Shown piece by piece: positions 53,807-63,333 of a stretch of 64,000 bases of DNA. The stretch's first letter is position 1; each line of letters starts with the position of its first letter. Location: assembly GCF_014803405.1 (NCBI RefSeq), contig NZ_JACYFG010000036.1, positions 186,001 through 250,000 on the forward strand, given 5' to 3'. Under the pieces are notes generated by a model that was not told where the DNA came from, did not search any database, and saw only the letters and a list, made by a program, of their open reading frames with translations. The DNA is from Pelagicoccus enzymogenes (GTDB taxonomy: Bacteria > Verrucomicrobiota > Verrucomicrobiia > Opitutales > Opitutaceae). The translations under genes and the position numbers were made by a program.

Positions 53807-54607
53807 ATGGGCTCTAAATACGACCTAGCCATAGTAACTGGAGGTTCTTCTGGGATTGGAAAATCAATCATCGAGGATATTTCGAAGCTAGAACCGGCCG
53901 CCTCGCTTTTCAACCTTTCTCGGCGAAAACCGGCATCTTTTTCCAACGACTCAAAACGCGTACACCTTGAGTGCGACTTGTCCGACAAAGGCTCCCGCTC
54001 CCGGGTATTAGAAGAACTGGAAAGAAAGATAAGTGCATCTACGCAAACAGGTTCCATCTTGCTCGTGAACAATGCCGGCTTCGGGATCTACGGCGGCGTG
54101 GAAAGCAACTCTCCCTGCGATCACCTTGAGCTGCTGGAGGTCAATGTCTGCGCGCTCGTCGAAATCACGACCCGACTGCTGCCCCTAATCAAAGAGCGAG
54201 GTGGAGCCATCATGAACATCGCTTCAACCTCCGCCTTTCAACCAACCCCGTACCTCGCGAGCTACGGAGCAAGCAAGGCCTTCGTGCTCAATTGGACCTT
54301 GGCCCTCAACGAAGAGCTTAGAGGAACCCGAGCTCGGGCCATCGCCGTCTGTCCCGGCCCCACTAGAACCGAATTCTTCAAAAGGGCTGGCTTCTCTACA
54401 CGAGTCGTGCCAGCCGGCTATTCCCACCACCCAGAGGAAGTTTCCCGCTTGGCCCTTGCGGCCCTCGAGAACTGCAAAAGCTTCACCGTTACCGGCACGC
54501 TCAACAAGCTCGCCTCCATTTTCTCAAGTCTCCTTCCACTCAGCCTACGCACCCGCGTCTCGGGCAAAGTAATTCGGCGCTTCCGCCCCAATCCACACAA
54601 CCAATAA
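53807..54607 (+). CDS. Short-chain dehydrogenase/reductase
   Basis: 266 residues with a classical SDR fold: cofactor loop TGGSSGIG (11-18), NNAGFG, catalytic Ser in NIASTSA, Tyr about 152 and Lys about 156 (YGASK), then VCPGPTRTEFF. The substrate is unknown. The last 40 residues are basic with a hydrophobic patch (LASIFSSLLPLSL) and might touch the membrane. It lies seven bases upstream of the pseudouridine synthase gene. Confidence 0.92.
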   Translation: MGSKYDLAIVTGGSSGIGKSIIEDISKLEPAASLFNLSRRKPASFSNDSKRVHLECDLSDKGSRSRVLEELERKISASTQTGSILLVNNAGFGIYGGVESNSPCDHLELLEVNVCALVEITTRLLPLIKERGGAIMNIASTSAFQPTPYLASYGASKAFVLNWTLALNEELRGTRARAIAVCPGPTRTEFFKRAGFSTRVVPAGYSHHPEEVSRLALAALENCKSFTVTGTLNKLASIFSSLLPLSLRTRVSGKVIRRFRPNPHNQ

Positions 54608-54614
54608 TACACCT

Positions 54615-55403
54615 ATGCCCGCAACTGACTGGGGCTGGCTCGTTACGCCAGAAGAACTCGAGGACTGGATCCTGCAAAACGACGACCACGTCGTCTTGGT
54701 CAACAAACCGGCCTTGCTCGTCTGCCACCCTTCGAAGCAAGGGCCTTGGTCCTCGCTGGCGGGAGCCTGCCGCGAGTACCTTCAATCCGATCGCTCTCAC
54801 CTGGTTTCCCGTCTCGACCGCGAAACCAGCGGCATCGTGCTTTTCGCCAAGCACCGCCTCAAGGCTCGCCACCTTCAAATGGCCCTCGAGCAGCGCAAAG
54901 TCGCCAAGACCTACATCGCCATCTTGGAAGGCGAACTCGAGAAGGAAACGTTGGTCGACGCCCCGCTTGGCCCAGACACGCAGAGCATCGTGCGGGCCAA
55001 GAATACCGTTCGCCACGACGGCAAGCGGCAAGATGCCCAAACCCTGTACACACCCCTCGTTTCCAACGGACGCTACACGCTCGTCAAAGTCGACCCCATC
55101 ACAGGCCGCAAGCACCAGATTCGCGCCCATGCCCTGCACATCGGACACCACATCGTCGGCGACAAACTCTACGGTCCGGACGAAGGTCTCTTTCTCGACT
55201 TCATCGAGGACGGATGGACCGAAAAGATGGCACAGGTGCTCCCCATCAACCGCCACGCCCTGCACGCCTACCGCATGGTATTCGATATCGAAACCGGTCC
55301 CGAGACTTACATCGCTCCTCTCACGCAAGACTTGGCCGCCTTTTGCCGCGAAAACCTCGGCCTTTCCACCGAGGCGCTAGAGGAAATCCTTCAACGAGTC
55401 TAA
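54615..55403 (+). CDS. RluA-family pseudouridine synthase
   Basis: 262 residues. The catalytic motif VSRLDRETSGIVLFAKH holds Asp68; VLVNKPALLVCHPS and GRKHQIRAHALHIGHHIVGDKLYG are also family signatures. It lacks an S4 domain, so it is nearer to RluA/TruC than to RluC/RluD. It converts specific uridines in rRNA or tRNA to pseudouridine; which is not decidable here. Co-directional with the SDR gene. Confidence 0.93.
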   Translation: MPATDWGWLVTPEELEDWILQNDDHVVLVNKPALLVCHPSKQGPWSSLAGACREYLQSDRSHLVSRLDRETSGIVLFAKHRLKARHLQMALEQRKVAKTYIAILEGELEKETLVDAPLGPDTQSIVRAKNTVRHDGKRQDAQTLYTPLVSNGRYTLVKVDPITGRKHQIRAHALHIGHHIVGDKLYGPDEGLFLDFIEDGWTEKMAQVLPINRHALHAYRMVFDIETGPETYIAPLTQDLAAFCRENLGLSTEALEEILQRV

Positions 55404-55432
55404 GAGAGCCTCCTCTACTCCATTCCCCGATC

Positions 55433-55455
55433 TGTAAAGCGATTGTGAATTTACA
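55433..55455. promoter_or_regulatory. Inverted repeat TGTAAA-N11-TTTACA
   Basis: Perfect 6-bp arms, 36 bp before the small membrane peptide gene. Position and form suit an operator overlapping a promoter. Confidence 0.4.
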
Positions 55456-55491
55456 CTTTATTTAACAAGCGAGATCGGCTCTACTGCCAAC

Positions 55492-55599
55492 ATGAGATTC
55501 AACATGTTCGGCATCATCTCCCTTATGATCTCCGCGATCTTCATCTGGATTTACGTGGTAGACTCACTCTGGACAATTGCCCGCTCGTTGGTCGCATAA
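55492..55599 (+). CDS. Small membrane peptide, 35 residues
   Basis: Open frame MRFNMFGIISLMISAIFIWIYVVDSLWTIARSLVA: one hydrophobic helix (residues 5-27) with a positively charged N-terminus and an amphipathic end. It is too short to call by homology. In favour: an inverted repeat upstream, a strong terminator 40 bases downstream, and no overlap with a larger gene, so it looks like an independent transcription unit. No Shine-Dalgarno sequence is obvious. Could be a regulator of a membrane protein such as the following MFS transporter, but that is only a guess. Confidence 0.5.
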   Translation: MRFNMFGIISLMISAIFIWIYVVDSLWTIARSLVA

Positions 55600-55637
55600 G
55601 AAAAGCTCAGCTGTCCCAAACCTTGATCTCTAAAAGT

Positions 55638-55667
55638 CCGCTTCTCAGAAGAGAGCGGTCTTTTTTT
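55638..55667 (+). terminator. Rho-independent terminator after small membrane peptide gene
   Basis: CCGCT-CTC pairs with GAG-AGCGG (one bulged T, loop AGAA), followed by TCTTTTTTT. Confidence 0.85.
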
Positions 55668-55733
55668 GTGCTGCAAACAATCAAGAGCCCTCGCTTCCCG
55701 TAGAGCACGCGAACCTCCATCCTCTCTAAGCCC

Positions 55734-57092
55734 GTGTCCCAGTCCTCCGTACAAGATCCGCTTTCCCTCTCCAACGTAAAGCGATTCATCGCCTTTCGCG
55801 TACTCTTCAACGCTCGGTTCTACTACCCGGTATTCACCATTCTCTTCCTCGACTTCGGTCTGACCCTCGAACAGTTCGCGATCCTCAATACCGTTTGGGC
55901 CCTTACGATCGTGCTTCTGGAGGTTCCATCCGGCGCCCTGGCCGACACCATCGGACGCCGCAACTTGGTAGTCCTCTCCGCGATTATCATGGTGCTCGAA
56001 ATGCTACTCATCGCATTCGCGCCTATCGGTAACACGCAGGTCGTCTTCTACCTCTTCCTCGCCAATCGAATTCTCAGCGGGGCCGCCGAGGCCGCCGCCA
56101 GCGGAGCGGACGAAGCCCTCGCCTACGATTCACTCACAGAACACGGCCTGGAAAAGCATTGGGGCATGGTACTGGAGAAGCAAATGCGGCTGCAGTCGAT
56201 TGGCTTCGTGATCGCAATGAGCCTCGGAGCGATCCTCTACGACGTCGAAAAACTGAATGCCGGACTGCAATGGGTCGGGCTGGATTGGCAAATCAGCAAA
56301 GAAATCGCCATGCGTCTTCCTATCTTTGGAACCCTCGGCTTGGGAGTACTCGCCCTCTTCACGACCCTCGGCATGAGGGAAACCAGCGGAACCGAACCGC
56401 TCGGCAACTCATGGGCAACCGTCAAGCAATCGTTTCTCAGGACAATGGAAGCGGGCGGTTGGATTCTCAAAACGCCGCTGGCCCTGGTCATCATGTGCTC
56501 CGGCATGCTTTTCGACCACATCGTTCGCATGGTCCTCACCCTTAACAGCGAATACTACCGGCAAATCGAGCTTCCTGAATTTAGCTTCGGCTTCATCGGA
56601 GCCGGCTTGGCCCTCCTGGGCACCGTGATGCCTCGACTGGGTAAGGCCATGGCGGAACACCGCAGCAAGGCCTTCAACTACATTTCCTTGGCGCTCTCCA
56701 TAGCCATCGGTCTGTGGCTCATGGCTCAATTCATTCCGTTCTGGGGAGCCTTGCCCATGGTGCTCGTTTACGGCGGCATTTTCCTCAACGGCTTTTTCGT
56801 AAGCCACTACCTCAATCAAATCACCGATTCCAAACACCGAGCCACCGTGCTCAGCTTCAAGGGGCTCTCCTTCAACCTCGCCTATGGCGCCATCGGCTAC
56901 CTCTACGCCGCCTCCATCGCCAAGCTCCGAGACAGCGAGCCTATCGCAGCCTTGCCGGAGGAGAAAGTGAGCGGCGCCCTATTCCAAACCGCCTTTACTT
57001 GGGGTCCTGGCTACTTCGTATCACTCGCCATCGGCGTATTCGTCTTTGCTGCCGTCTACCTGAAAGCGCGAGGTCCCGCACGAGACCGCTAG
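55734..57092 (+). CDS. Major facilitator superfamily transporter
   Basis: 452 residues with twelve predicted membrane helices. The loop 2-3 signature reads GALADTIGRRNLV (about residues 65-77), the classic MFS GXXXDRXGRR motif. AAASGADEALAYDSL lies in the fifth helix region. It starts with GTG at 55734. The substrate is unknown; the shape is that of drug or small-metabolite exporters. Its end overlaps the convergent unknown gene by four bases. Confidence 0.9.
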   Translation: MSQSSVQDPLSLSNVKRFIAFRVLFNARFYYPVFTILFLDFGLTLEQFAILNTVWALTIVLLEVPSGALADTIGRRNLVVLSAIIMVLEMLLIAFAPIGNTQVVFYLFLANRILSGAAEAAASGADEALAYDSLTEHGLEKHWGMVLEKQMRLQSIGFVIAMSLGAILYDVEKLNAGLQWVGLDWQISKEIAMRLPIFGTLGLGVLALFTTLGMRETSGTEPLGNSWATVKQSFLRTMEAGGWILKTPLALVIMCSGMLFDHIVRMVLTLNSEYYRQIELPEFSFGFIGAGLALLGTVMPRLGKAMAEHRSKAFNYISLALSIAIGLWLMAQFIPFWGALPMVLVYGGIFLNGFFVSHYLNQITDSKHRATVLSFKGLSFNLAYGAIGYLYAASIAKLRDSEPIAALPEEKVSGALFQTAFTWGPGYFVSLAIGVFVFAAVYLKARGPARDR

Positions 57093-58078
57093 GCGACCTC
57101 GCTGCGCGGGCTGAGGTCGAGTTCCTGGAACCACTCCGGAATACACGCCAAAATCCGCAAGACCGTGCCGATATGGATCACCTGGCTTAAAGCTAAACTG
57201 TTTTCGCTCACCTGCTGGGTGTTCTCGGTAATCGCGTCCGACAGGCGAGCGACTACCTCCAAGCGCACTCGGAGCTGCTTGAACCTCTTGTAATAATCCG
57301 TATCCATAATCTGGACACTTCTAGACTTCCGCGGACGCATCTCTGCTTGCAGCTTCACGACCTGCTCGTTAATCCAAACCTTGCACTCGTCCTGGTAGCT
57401 CACGCGAAATCCGTTCACCGCTTTGAGCAATTGTTCCTGCAACGTCCTAACCTTGTCCTTTGGAACCACTCGCATAAGAGCTACCAACTCTTGCGACCTC
57501 AATACTTCGGGCGAAAGATCGACGGATTCGCTGTTGGCGTGCTTCTGCCCCACCAGCATGCGATGATTGGTCAGGATGTGCCTCAAATGCTCCTGGATAT
57601 CCATGTAGGAGACGTATCCGATGTCGCTCCGCAAGGCGCCCCACTGGCGCTCGCAAACCGATAAGAACTTTTTGCAACGGATCGCATGCCCCTCCCCTTC
57701 ATGACCAAAGGAGTTGGAGGCATACGCGTCGGCAACCTGGTTGAAAGTATCGTCGGCAACCTGGGAAAACTCCTCCAGCCGATCCCGAGCCCCTTCCACC
57801 ACTTCGATGATAAACTTTTCGCAGTGCTTTTCCAGCTCCTCACGCTCGTTTACTTCCTTCTTTGGAGCCTCCTGTTTTTTCGACTTCTCCTCATTCGCGT
57901 AGTAGTCGTTGAGGGAAGACGAAGCAGGCACACTCTTCGTCGAACTGTCCTTGAGCACCTGCATGGCGATGTAGCAAGCGATACCGAAAAACGCGCAAAC
58001 GGCGGCAATGCCCAACACATCTGTGATGGCATCACTCGGGTGCCCCCCGGAAATACTGGCTAACTCCAAAAAGGTCAT
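57089..58078 (-). CDS. Membrane-anchored helical protein of unknown function
   Basis: 329 residues. One N-terminal membrane helix (about 20-42; VLGIAAVCAFFGIACYIAMQVL), a charged linker (SKKQEAPKKEVNEREELEKH), then an all-helical cytoplasmic part with likely coiled coils (EKFIIEVVEGARDRLEEFSQVADDTFNQVADAYA; DTDYYKRFKQLRVRLEVVARLSDAI). No enzyme motif and no known family recognised. It shares four bases with the convergent MFS gene. The mix of single anchor and long helices is that of a scaffold or chemoreceptor-like adaptor. Confidence 0.75.
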   Translation of the reverse strand: MTFLELASISGGHPSDAITDVLGIAAVCAFFGIACYIAMQVLKDSSTKSVPASSSLNDYYANEEKSKKQEAPKKEVNEREELEKHCEKFIIEVVEGARDRLEEFSQVADDTFNQVADAYASNSFGHEGEGHAIRCKKFLSVCERQWGALRSDIGYVSYMDIQEHLRHILTNHRMLVGQKHANSESVDLSPEVLRSQELVALMRVVPKDKVRTLQEQLLKAVNGFRVSYQDECKVWINEQVVKLQAEMRPRKSRSVQIMDTDYYKRFKQLRVRLEVVARLSDAITENTQQVSENSLALSQVIHIGTVLRILACIPEWFQELDLSPRSEVA

Positions 58079-58166
58079 GGACGGCTCGAAAACGAAGGTA
58101 TGATTACTCCCCTACTTACTCGGCAAAATACGGTTCGAGTTAACCAAAGCGCTCTAAACGCCCCGC

Positions 58167-58180
58167 AGGGAATATTCCCT
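58167..58180. promoter_or_regulatory. Perfect palindrome AGGGAATATTCCCT
   Basis: Fourteen self-complementary bases with no loop, 88 bp upstream of the start of the unknown membrane-anchored gene and downstream of the rod-like gene. Candidate operator. Confidence 0.4.
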
Positions 58181-58228
58181 AGACCGACATTAGCAGCGAT
58201 TTAACAAGTCGCCGAGGAGCAAGTTCGC

Positions 58229-58462
58229 TCAGCTGCGAGTGTCCAAGACCGTTCCCAACATCTCATGATGGGCTTGGATCACGCGAGCGTTCGCGCCGTA
58301 CATCGCTTCCGCCTTGGCCATTTCAAGGATCGGATTCGGTCCGAAATCGCCGCTCGCGACTTTGGCAGCCGCTTTGTTCAGCTTGCGTTCACCCTTGCCC
58401 ATACCTTCGCGAGCTTTGTCGAAGATCGTAGATGCACTGGTGGTGACGGGACGGATTGCCAT
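58229..58462 (-). CDS. 77-residue protein resembling the C-terminal end of flagellar rod proteins
   Basis: The second half, PNPILEMAKAEAMYGANARVIQAHHEMLGTVLDTRS, follows the pattern of FlgC/FlgG-type rod and hook ends (MxxAQxAYxANxKVIxTxDEMLGTLLD). The first half (ASTIFDKAREGMGKGERKLNKAAAKVASGD) is a charged helix that could stand for the other coil arm. No rod-core domain fits in 77 residues. No other flagellar gene is in the window. It could be a remnant, or a miniature relative that pairs with rod subunits. Confidence 0.7.
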   Translation of the reverse strand: MAIRPVTTSASTIFDKAREGMGKGERKLNKAAAKVASGDFGPNPILEMAKAEAMYGANARVIQAHHEMLGTVLDTRS

Positions 58463-58540
58463 GCTTCATTCTAGCAAAGCGCAGCAAGAAAAACCATCGA
58501 GCAATCTGCTCAAAATGCCATGGTCTCCTTCCCCTATCGA

Positions 58541-61087
58541 CTAGCGCCACTCGTGCTTAGGGTACCGTCCCTTCAGCTCTTTCTTTATCCCCTCGTAGGA
58601 TCCTGTCCAAAAGGCAGCCAAGTCGTTAGTCATCTGAATCGGACGCATATTCGGAGCCAGCAGTTCAATTCTCGGAACCGCTCGCCCTTGGCAAAACTTC
58701 GGCGTATCCGGAATATCATACAGGCACTGAATCTTCGCAGACAATGTTAACTGTCCATCAGGATCGACCCGCAAGCGAGCCGGCTTACCGTTTGATAGCT
58801 TAATCTTTTCCTGCAGCTCTCGATCCACCATGGCTAGGGTTTCCCGTCCAACCCATTCATGCAAGACGGGCATGACCTCCTTGCGTTTGAGGTCTTTGAC
58901 GCTTTTCACGCCTTGGCAACACTGTTCTAGAATTAAATCCATCGCATCTTCATCGATCGGATCGAATCCGTATTCAGAAAATGTAGACGCGACAAAATTC
59001 ACTTTTCGAATAAAGTGCTCAACCTCATCGTCCCACTTCGCCAGCTTAGCCTTCCCATCTCGAATCAATTGGGCAAAAGCTTCGGCTGCCTTAGCAGGAT
59101 CTGGCTCCAGACTTTCCTTGGAGGCGATCTCCAAATCCTGAAACCTGACGACCCGGCGTTCAAGCACGCGCTTCTGCCTTTCATCAAATACGGTCTCGAC
59201 CACATCGGAGAACAATTCGGGAAACAAATCCTCTAGCCAAGCGAGATCAATCGCCGAACACAGGTTGAAGACCGTGTTCACTTGTCCACCTTGCCGCCCG
59301 ATCTCGCTGACTTCGCAGGCGACAAAGAGCTCCGCGTCTCCCGCTCGACTTTCCCGAGCGAGATCGCCACGCCGCTTGCCTACCATTTCACAACGAAGCG
59401 TGCCTCGATCCAAGCGGCGGCAAACACGATCAGGAAATCCAAACAACAAACACTTTCGAATTGCGACTTCCTTGGAGCTCGGAGAGTCCTCAACTCCTTT
59501 TAGCTCCATCAAACCGCTCGCTTCCGCGTATTGAGAAAGCTGATTCGCCACCTTCAAAACCTGTCGAGAGCTCTGGGCATGCACGCCAATCTCTTGGCAA
59601 AACCGCATGTCAAATCGCTCTTTCAAAGCAGCTTCCCACGCTACCATCTGGGCAATAATATCGCTGCCACCCGCATCGCCCCAAAGCGCCTCACGACGCT
59701 TTTCGACCAACTTGTCGACCTTCCGCAACAAAATGCTACGCGACTGAGCGAGAGCAGATGCCAACGCGATTTCGTCCACGCAACCGAAATCCTGGGCCGC
59801 CAGCAGCATGGACGCGTATCGCGGATGCAGCGGAAAAGCGCTCATCTTTCTCCCCCGCGCAGTCAGGCGACCATCCTTGTCAATGGCCTCCAATCCTCTC
59901 AACAGCTGGACTGCATCCTGCAGACGTTCTTCGTTCGGACGTTCGAACCATTCGAACGCATCCACAGAATCGATACCGGTCGCCAAGAGCGAGAGCAGCA
60001 TTTCCGACAAATCGACGCGCCTAACCTCTGGTTCCTCAAACGGGGCCCTTGCGGCTTGCTCCCTCTCGCTCCACAGACGAATTGCCCTCCCCGAGGCCGT
60101 ACGTCCCGCTCTTCCCGCGCGCTGCTTTGCCGATGCATCGCTCACCTTTTCGATCCACAGCGTGTTGATGCCCCGAACAGGATCGTAGCGAGCAACTCGA
60201 GCCTGACCACTATCAACCACCAGTCGAACGTTGTCGATGGTCAAAGAAGTCTCTGCCACGTTCGTGGCCACGATCACTTTGCGGCGATCGCCCCCCTCCA
60301 CCGCCTTGTCCTGATCCTGAGCGCTCAGCTCGCTGTGCAACGGGAGCAGTTCGAATTCGCGAGCCGACAATCGACTCCCCAGCGCCGCGATGGTTTTGCC
60401 AATCTCGAAAGCGCCGGGCATGAAAATAAGGGCATGCCCTTCCGTTTGCTGGGCCAACGCTTCAACTGTCGCCTTAGCTGCCACCTCCCAAACCGGAGCA
60501 TCACTACTGGCGAGCCGATTATCGATGTAAGCAATTTCCACCGGATACGTCCGCCCCTCGCTTTTCAGTATCCGACAGGGCTTCAAATATCCTTCCAGCT
60601 CACTCGCATCCAAGGTAGCCGACATGATTATCAGCTTCAGGTCCGGACGCTTGCTTCGCTGCAACATGAGCGCTCGAGCAAGCGTCAGGTCTGCGTGCAG
60701 GCTGCGTTCGTGGAATTCGTCGAATACGATGCAGGAAACGCCCTTCAACTCCGGATCCGCTATCATACGACGGAGCAATATTCCCTCCGTCACGAAGTGG
60801 ACCTTGGTGTCCCGGGAGGCTACGCGATCGTGCCGCACCTGATACCCTATCGTTTGCCCCAACGACTCCCCCATTTCCCAAGCCACCCGCTTGGCGAGCA
60901 TACGAGCGGCGATGCGGCGCGGCTGTAGCACAACCGCCTCGCCATGCTGCAAAAATCCGCCTCGCAACAAAAATTGCGGAGTCTGCGTAGATTTGCCCGA
61001 TCCCGTCGGAGCTTCTAGCACCAATCGATTCGTATCCGCAAGTAACTTACAAAACTCGGACTCGATCTCCAGAATCGGCAAATCCAT
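58541..61087 (-). CDS. hrpB: ATP-dependent helicase HrpB
   Basis: 848-residue DEAH-type helicase of unknown cell role. P-loop APTGSGKST (26-34), motif II VFDEFHERS (about 121-129), motif III MSATLDA, motif V/VI TNVAETSLTIDNVRLVVDSG and QRAGRAGRTASG. The C-terminal end PIQMTNDLAAFWTGSYEGIKKELKGRYPKHEW is specific to HrpB and separates it from HrpA. The length is typical. It starts 31 bases downstream of lysA in the same direction. Confidence 0.95.
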   Translation of the reverse strand: MDLPILEIESEFCKLLADTNRLVLEAPTGSGKSTQTPQFLLRGGFLQHGEAVVLQPRRIAARMLAKRVAWEMGESLGQTIGYQVRHDRVASRDTKVHFVTEGILLRRMIADPELKGVSCIVFDEFHERSLHADLTLARALMLQRSKRPDLKLIIMSATLDASELEGYLKPCRILKSEGRTYPVEIAYIDNRLASSDAPVWEVAAKATVEALAQQTEGHALIFMPGAFEIGKTIAALGSRLSAREFELLPLHSELSAQDQDKAVEGGDRRKVIVATNVAETSLTIDNVRLVVDSGQARVARYDPVRGINTLWIEKVSDASAKQRAGRAGRTASGRAIRLWSEREQAARAPFEEPEVRRVDLSEMLLSLLATGIDSVDAFEWFERPNEERLQDAVQLLRGLEAIDKDGRLTARGRKMSAFPLHPRYASMLLAAQDFGCVDEIALASALAQSRSILLRKVDKLVEKRREALWGDAGGSDIIAQMVAWEAALKERFDMRFCQEIGVHAQSSRQVLKVANQLSQYAEASGLMELKGVEDSPSSKEVAIRKCLLFGFPDRVCRRLDRGTLRCEMVGKRRGDLARESRAGDAELFVACEVSEIGRQGGQVNTVFNLCSAIDLAWLEDLFPELFSDVVETVFDERQKRVLERRVVRFQDLEIASKESLEPDPAKAAEAFAQLIRDGKAKLAKWDDEVEHFIRKVNFVASTFSEYGFDPIDEDAMDLILEQCCQGVKSVKDLKRKEVMPVLHEWVGRETLAMVDRELQEKIKLSNGKPARLRVDPDGQLTLSAKIQCLYDIPDTPKFCQGRAVPRIELLAPNMRPIQMTNDLAAFWTGSYEGIKKELKGRYPKHEWR

Positions 61088-61118
61088 AAATACGGCCTAA
61101 ACCCGCGAGAGGTGCGAA

Positions 61119-62378
61119 TTACAAAACGGCGACTTCATTCGCCCAAATCTGCTCGAGTGGCTGACGCTCGCGAATCACCGCCACTCGGCCTCCCTCGCGC
61201 ACTAGCACTTCTGCCGATTCCGGAAAACTGTTGTAATTCTTGGAAGACATCGACGAGCAATATGCTCCGGCTCCGCCTATCACGAAGTAGTCACCCAGCC
61301 TGGCTTCCGTCAAACGTCGCGGACTGAGAGCTTCCGGATCGCCAGGGGCCGGAGTGAGAATATCGCCAGACTCGCAGCAATGCCCTACCACGATGTAGTC
61401 CTCTTCTCCGCGCTTGGAATCGTCTGCTGGCAGTACCCACATGGGATGCTGGGCACCATACATCGACGGACGCGTATTGTCCGTCATGCCGGTGTCGAGC
61501 TTGAGAAACTTGTATCCAGATTCGCCAGTCGCGGTCTCGTCCTGCACTCGCGACAGAATAGAGGTACAGTTCGCGACCAAGTAAGTGCCAGGTTCCACTT
61601 CAAGATGTATCTTGCGTCCAGTTCGATTCGCGAACTCCTCGAATTCGACCTTCATCTTCTTTCCAATGACCTGCAAATCAGTCGTCTTCTCACCTTCCAC
61701 GCGACCCACCTTGTAGCCACCACCCAAATTCAAATGGGTCACGGACGGGAAAGCGTCAACCAAGTCCAGATTCATGCTGACAACGCGAATCCAGACCTCG
61801 GGATCGCTGCCGCTTCCGATGTGAGAGTGAATTCTGAATACATCGAGGTCATACTTTTCAACGAGCTGCTTCACTTCGTCCAGCTGCTCGTGCCAAATGC
61901 CAAAAGAGGAAGCTGGGCCGCCGACATTGGTTCTCTGAGTGCCGCCAGACCCGAGGCCCGGGTTAAAACGCAGCCCGACCTTGCCGCCAGGCAAAGCCGC
62001 TCCGTAGCGCTTCAACTGGCTGATCGAGCAGATATTCACCGAGATGCCAGACTCCACCAAGCTGTCGAAGTCTTCAGGTAATTCCTGGGTACTCAGAGAG
62101 ATGCGCTGCGGCTCGATACCTGCGGCGATCGCCCGTCTAACCTCGTAGCCAGAGCTAGCGTCGAAGTGCAGCCCCATAGATGCGAACAAGCGCAAAATAT
62201 TGGAGTTCGGACTCGCCTTCATGGCATAACGGGCCGTCAATCCGTAAGCATTGGGAAAGGCCAGAACCTTGGCCGCGCTCTCGCGCAAGGCAGCTTCGCT
62301 GTAAACGTAGCAGGGCGTTCCAACCTTGCTCTGGATTTGTTCCGCGAGTTCGCGGTCGATGAAATTCTTTGCACTCAT
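61119..62378 (-). CDS. lysA: Diaminopimelate decarboxylase
   Basis: Makes lysine by decarboxylating meso-diaminopimelate. A 419-residue fold-III PLP enzyme: PLP lysine Lys54 (YAMKASPN), [26 protein letters not shown], and the second active-site motif HCCESGDI (Cys near 331) with [16 protein letters not shown]. The ordering fits LysA. Related ornithine or carboxynorspermidine decarboxylases share the fold, so the substrate is likely but not certain. Confidence 0.85.
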   Translation of the reverse strand: MSAKNFIDRELAEQIQSKVGTPCYVYSEAALRESAAKVLAFPNAYGLTARYAMKASPNSNILRLFASMGLHFDASSGYEVRRAIAAGIEPQRISLSTQELPEDFDSLVESGISVNICSISQLKRYGAALPGGKVGLRFNPGLGSGGTQRTNVGGPASSFGIWHEQLDEVKQLVEKYDLDVFRIHSHIGSGSDPEVWIRVVSMNLDLVDAFPSVTHLNLGGGYKVGRVEGEKTTDLQVIGKKMKVEFEEFANRTGRKIHLEVEPGTYLVANCTSILSRVQDETATGESGYKFLKLDTGMTDNTRPSMYGAQHPMWVLPADDSKRGEEDYIVVGHCCESGDILTPAPGDPEALSPRRLTEARLGDYFVIGGAGAYCSSMSSKNYNSFPESAEVLVREGGRVAVIRERQPLEQIWANEVAVL

Positions 62379-62436
62379 TGTATCAAAATTCTGGTGGCGC
62401 GGCTTCTCAGAAGAACGCTGTAACGCTTGTCGATCC

Positions 62437-63273
62437 TTACGGCATCCAAGGATACTTCGAGAAGTCCGGCTTGCGCTTCTCTAGGAAGGATCGTTTCCCT
62501 TCGGTGCCCTCTTCGGTCATGTAGTAGAGGTAGGTCGCATTACCCGCCAACTCTTGAATGCCTGCCTGGCCGTCCAAATCCGCATTGAAGGCCGACTTCA
62601 AGCAACGGATAGCTGTGGGACTGTGCTGCAGCACCTCGCGAGCCCACTTTACCCCTTCCGCCTCAAGTTGCTCCACGGGAACGACAGCGTTGACCAATCC
62701 CATGTCCAAAGCCTCCTGAGCATTGTACTGGCGGCAGGTGTACCAAATTTCACGAGCCTTCTTTTGACCCACCATGCGAGCAAGGAAGCTGGCGCCAAAG
62801 CCTCCATCGAAGCTGCCGACGCGCGGACCTGTCTGCCCGAAAATCGCGTTATCCGCAGCGATCGTCATATCGCAAATCACGTGCAAGACGTGCCCTCCGC
62901 CGATGGCATAGCCGGCCACCAAGGAGATCACGACCTTAGGGATCGAGCGAATCATCTTCTGCAGGTCCAGAACGTTGAGACGCGGAACCCCATCGTCCCC
63001 CACATAGCCAGCATGCCCACGCACGCTCTGGTCTCCACCGGAACAGAAGGCGTATTTGCCATCCGTGTGCGGGCCAGCTCCGGTGAGCAGAATGACGCCG
63101 ATTGACTGGTCCTCACGAGCATCGCAGAAGGCGTGAAACATTTCGTTCACAGTTTGCGGACGAAACGCGTTTCGCTTTTCCGGCCGGTTGATAGTGATCT
63201 TCGCGATACCGTTCCACTTGTGGTAGAGGATATCGTGGTACTCATTGACGGCTTGCCATTCTGCTTGAGACAT
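62437..63273 (-). CDS. menB: 1,4-dihydroxy-2-naphthoyl-CoA synthase
   Basis: Closes the second ring in menaquinone synthesis. A 278-residue crotonase-fold enzyme with the MenB-specific end ([17 protein letters not shown]), [19 protein letters not shown] (oxyanion loop) and [34 protein letters not shown]. The conserved Asp in GSFDGG is present. A menaquinone maker agrees with the NrfH quinol route near the left of the window. Confidence 0.95.
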   Translation of the reverse strand: MSQAEWQAVNEYHDILYHKWNGIAKITINRPEKRNAFRPQTVNEMFHAFCDAREDQSIGVILLTGAGPHTDGKYAFCSGGDQSVRGHAGYVGDDGVPRLNVLDLQKMIRSIPKVVISLVAGYAIGGGHVLHVICDMTIAADNAIFGQTGPRVGSFDGGFGASFLARMVGQKKAREIWYTCRQYNAQEALDMGLVNAVVPVEQLEAEGVKWAREVLQHSPTAIRCLKSAFNADLDGQAGIQELAGNATYLYYMTEEGTEGKRSFLEKRKPDFSKYPWMP

Positions 63274-63333
63274 AGGGGCCGGATTCTGGGATCAGAAGGC
63301 CTTGCTGCAAGCACGAAGCGTCACCGCGGCTCC

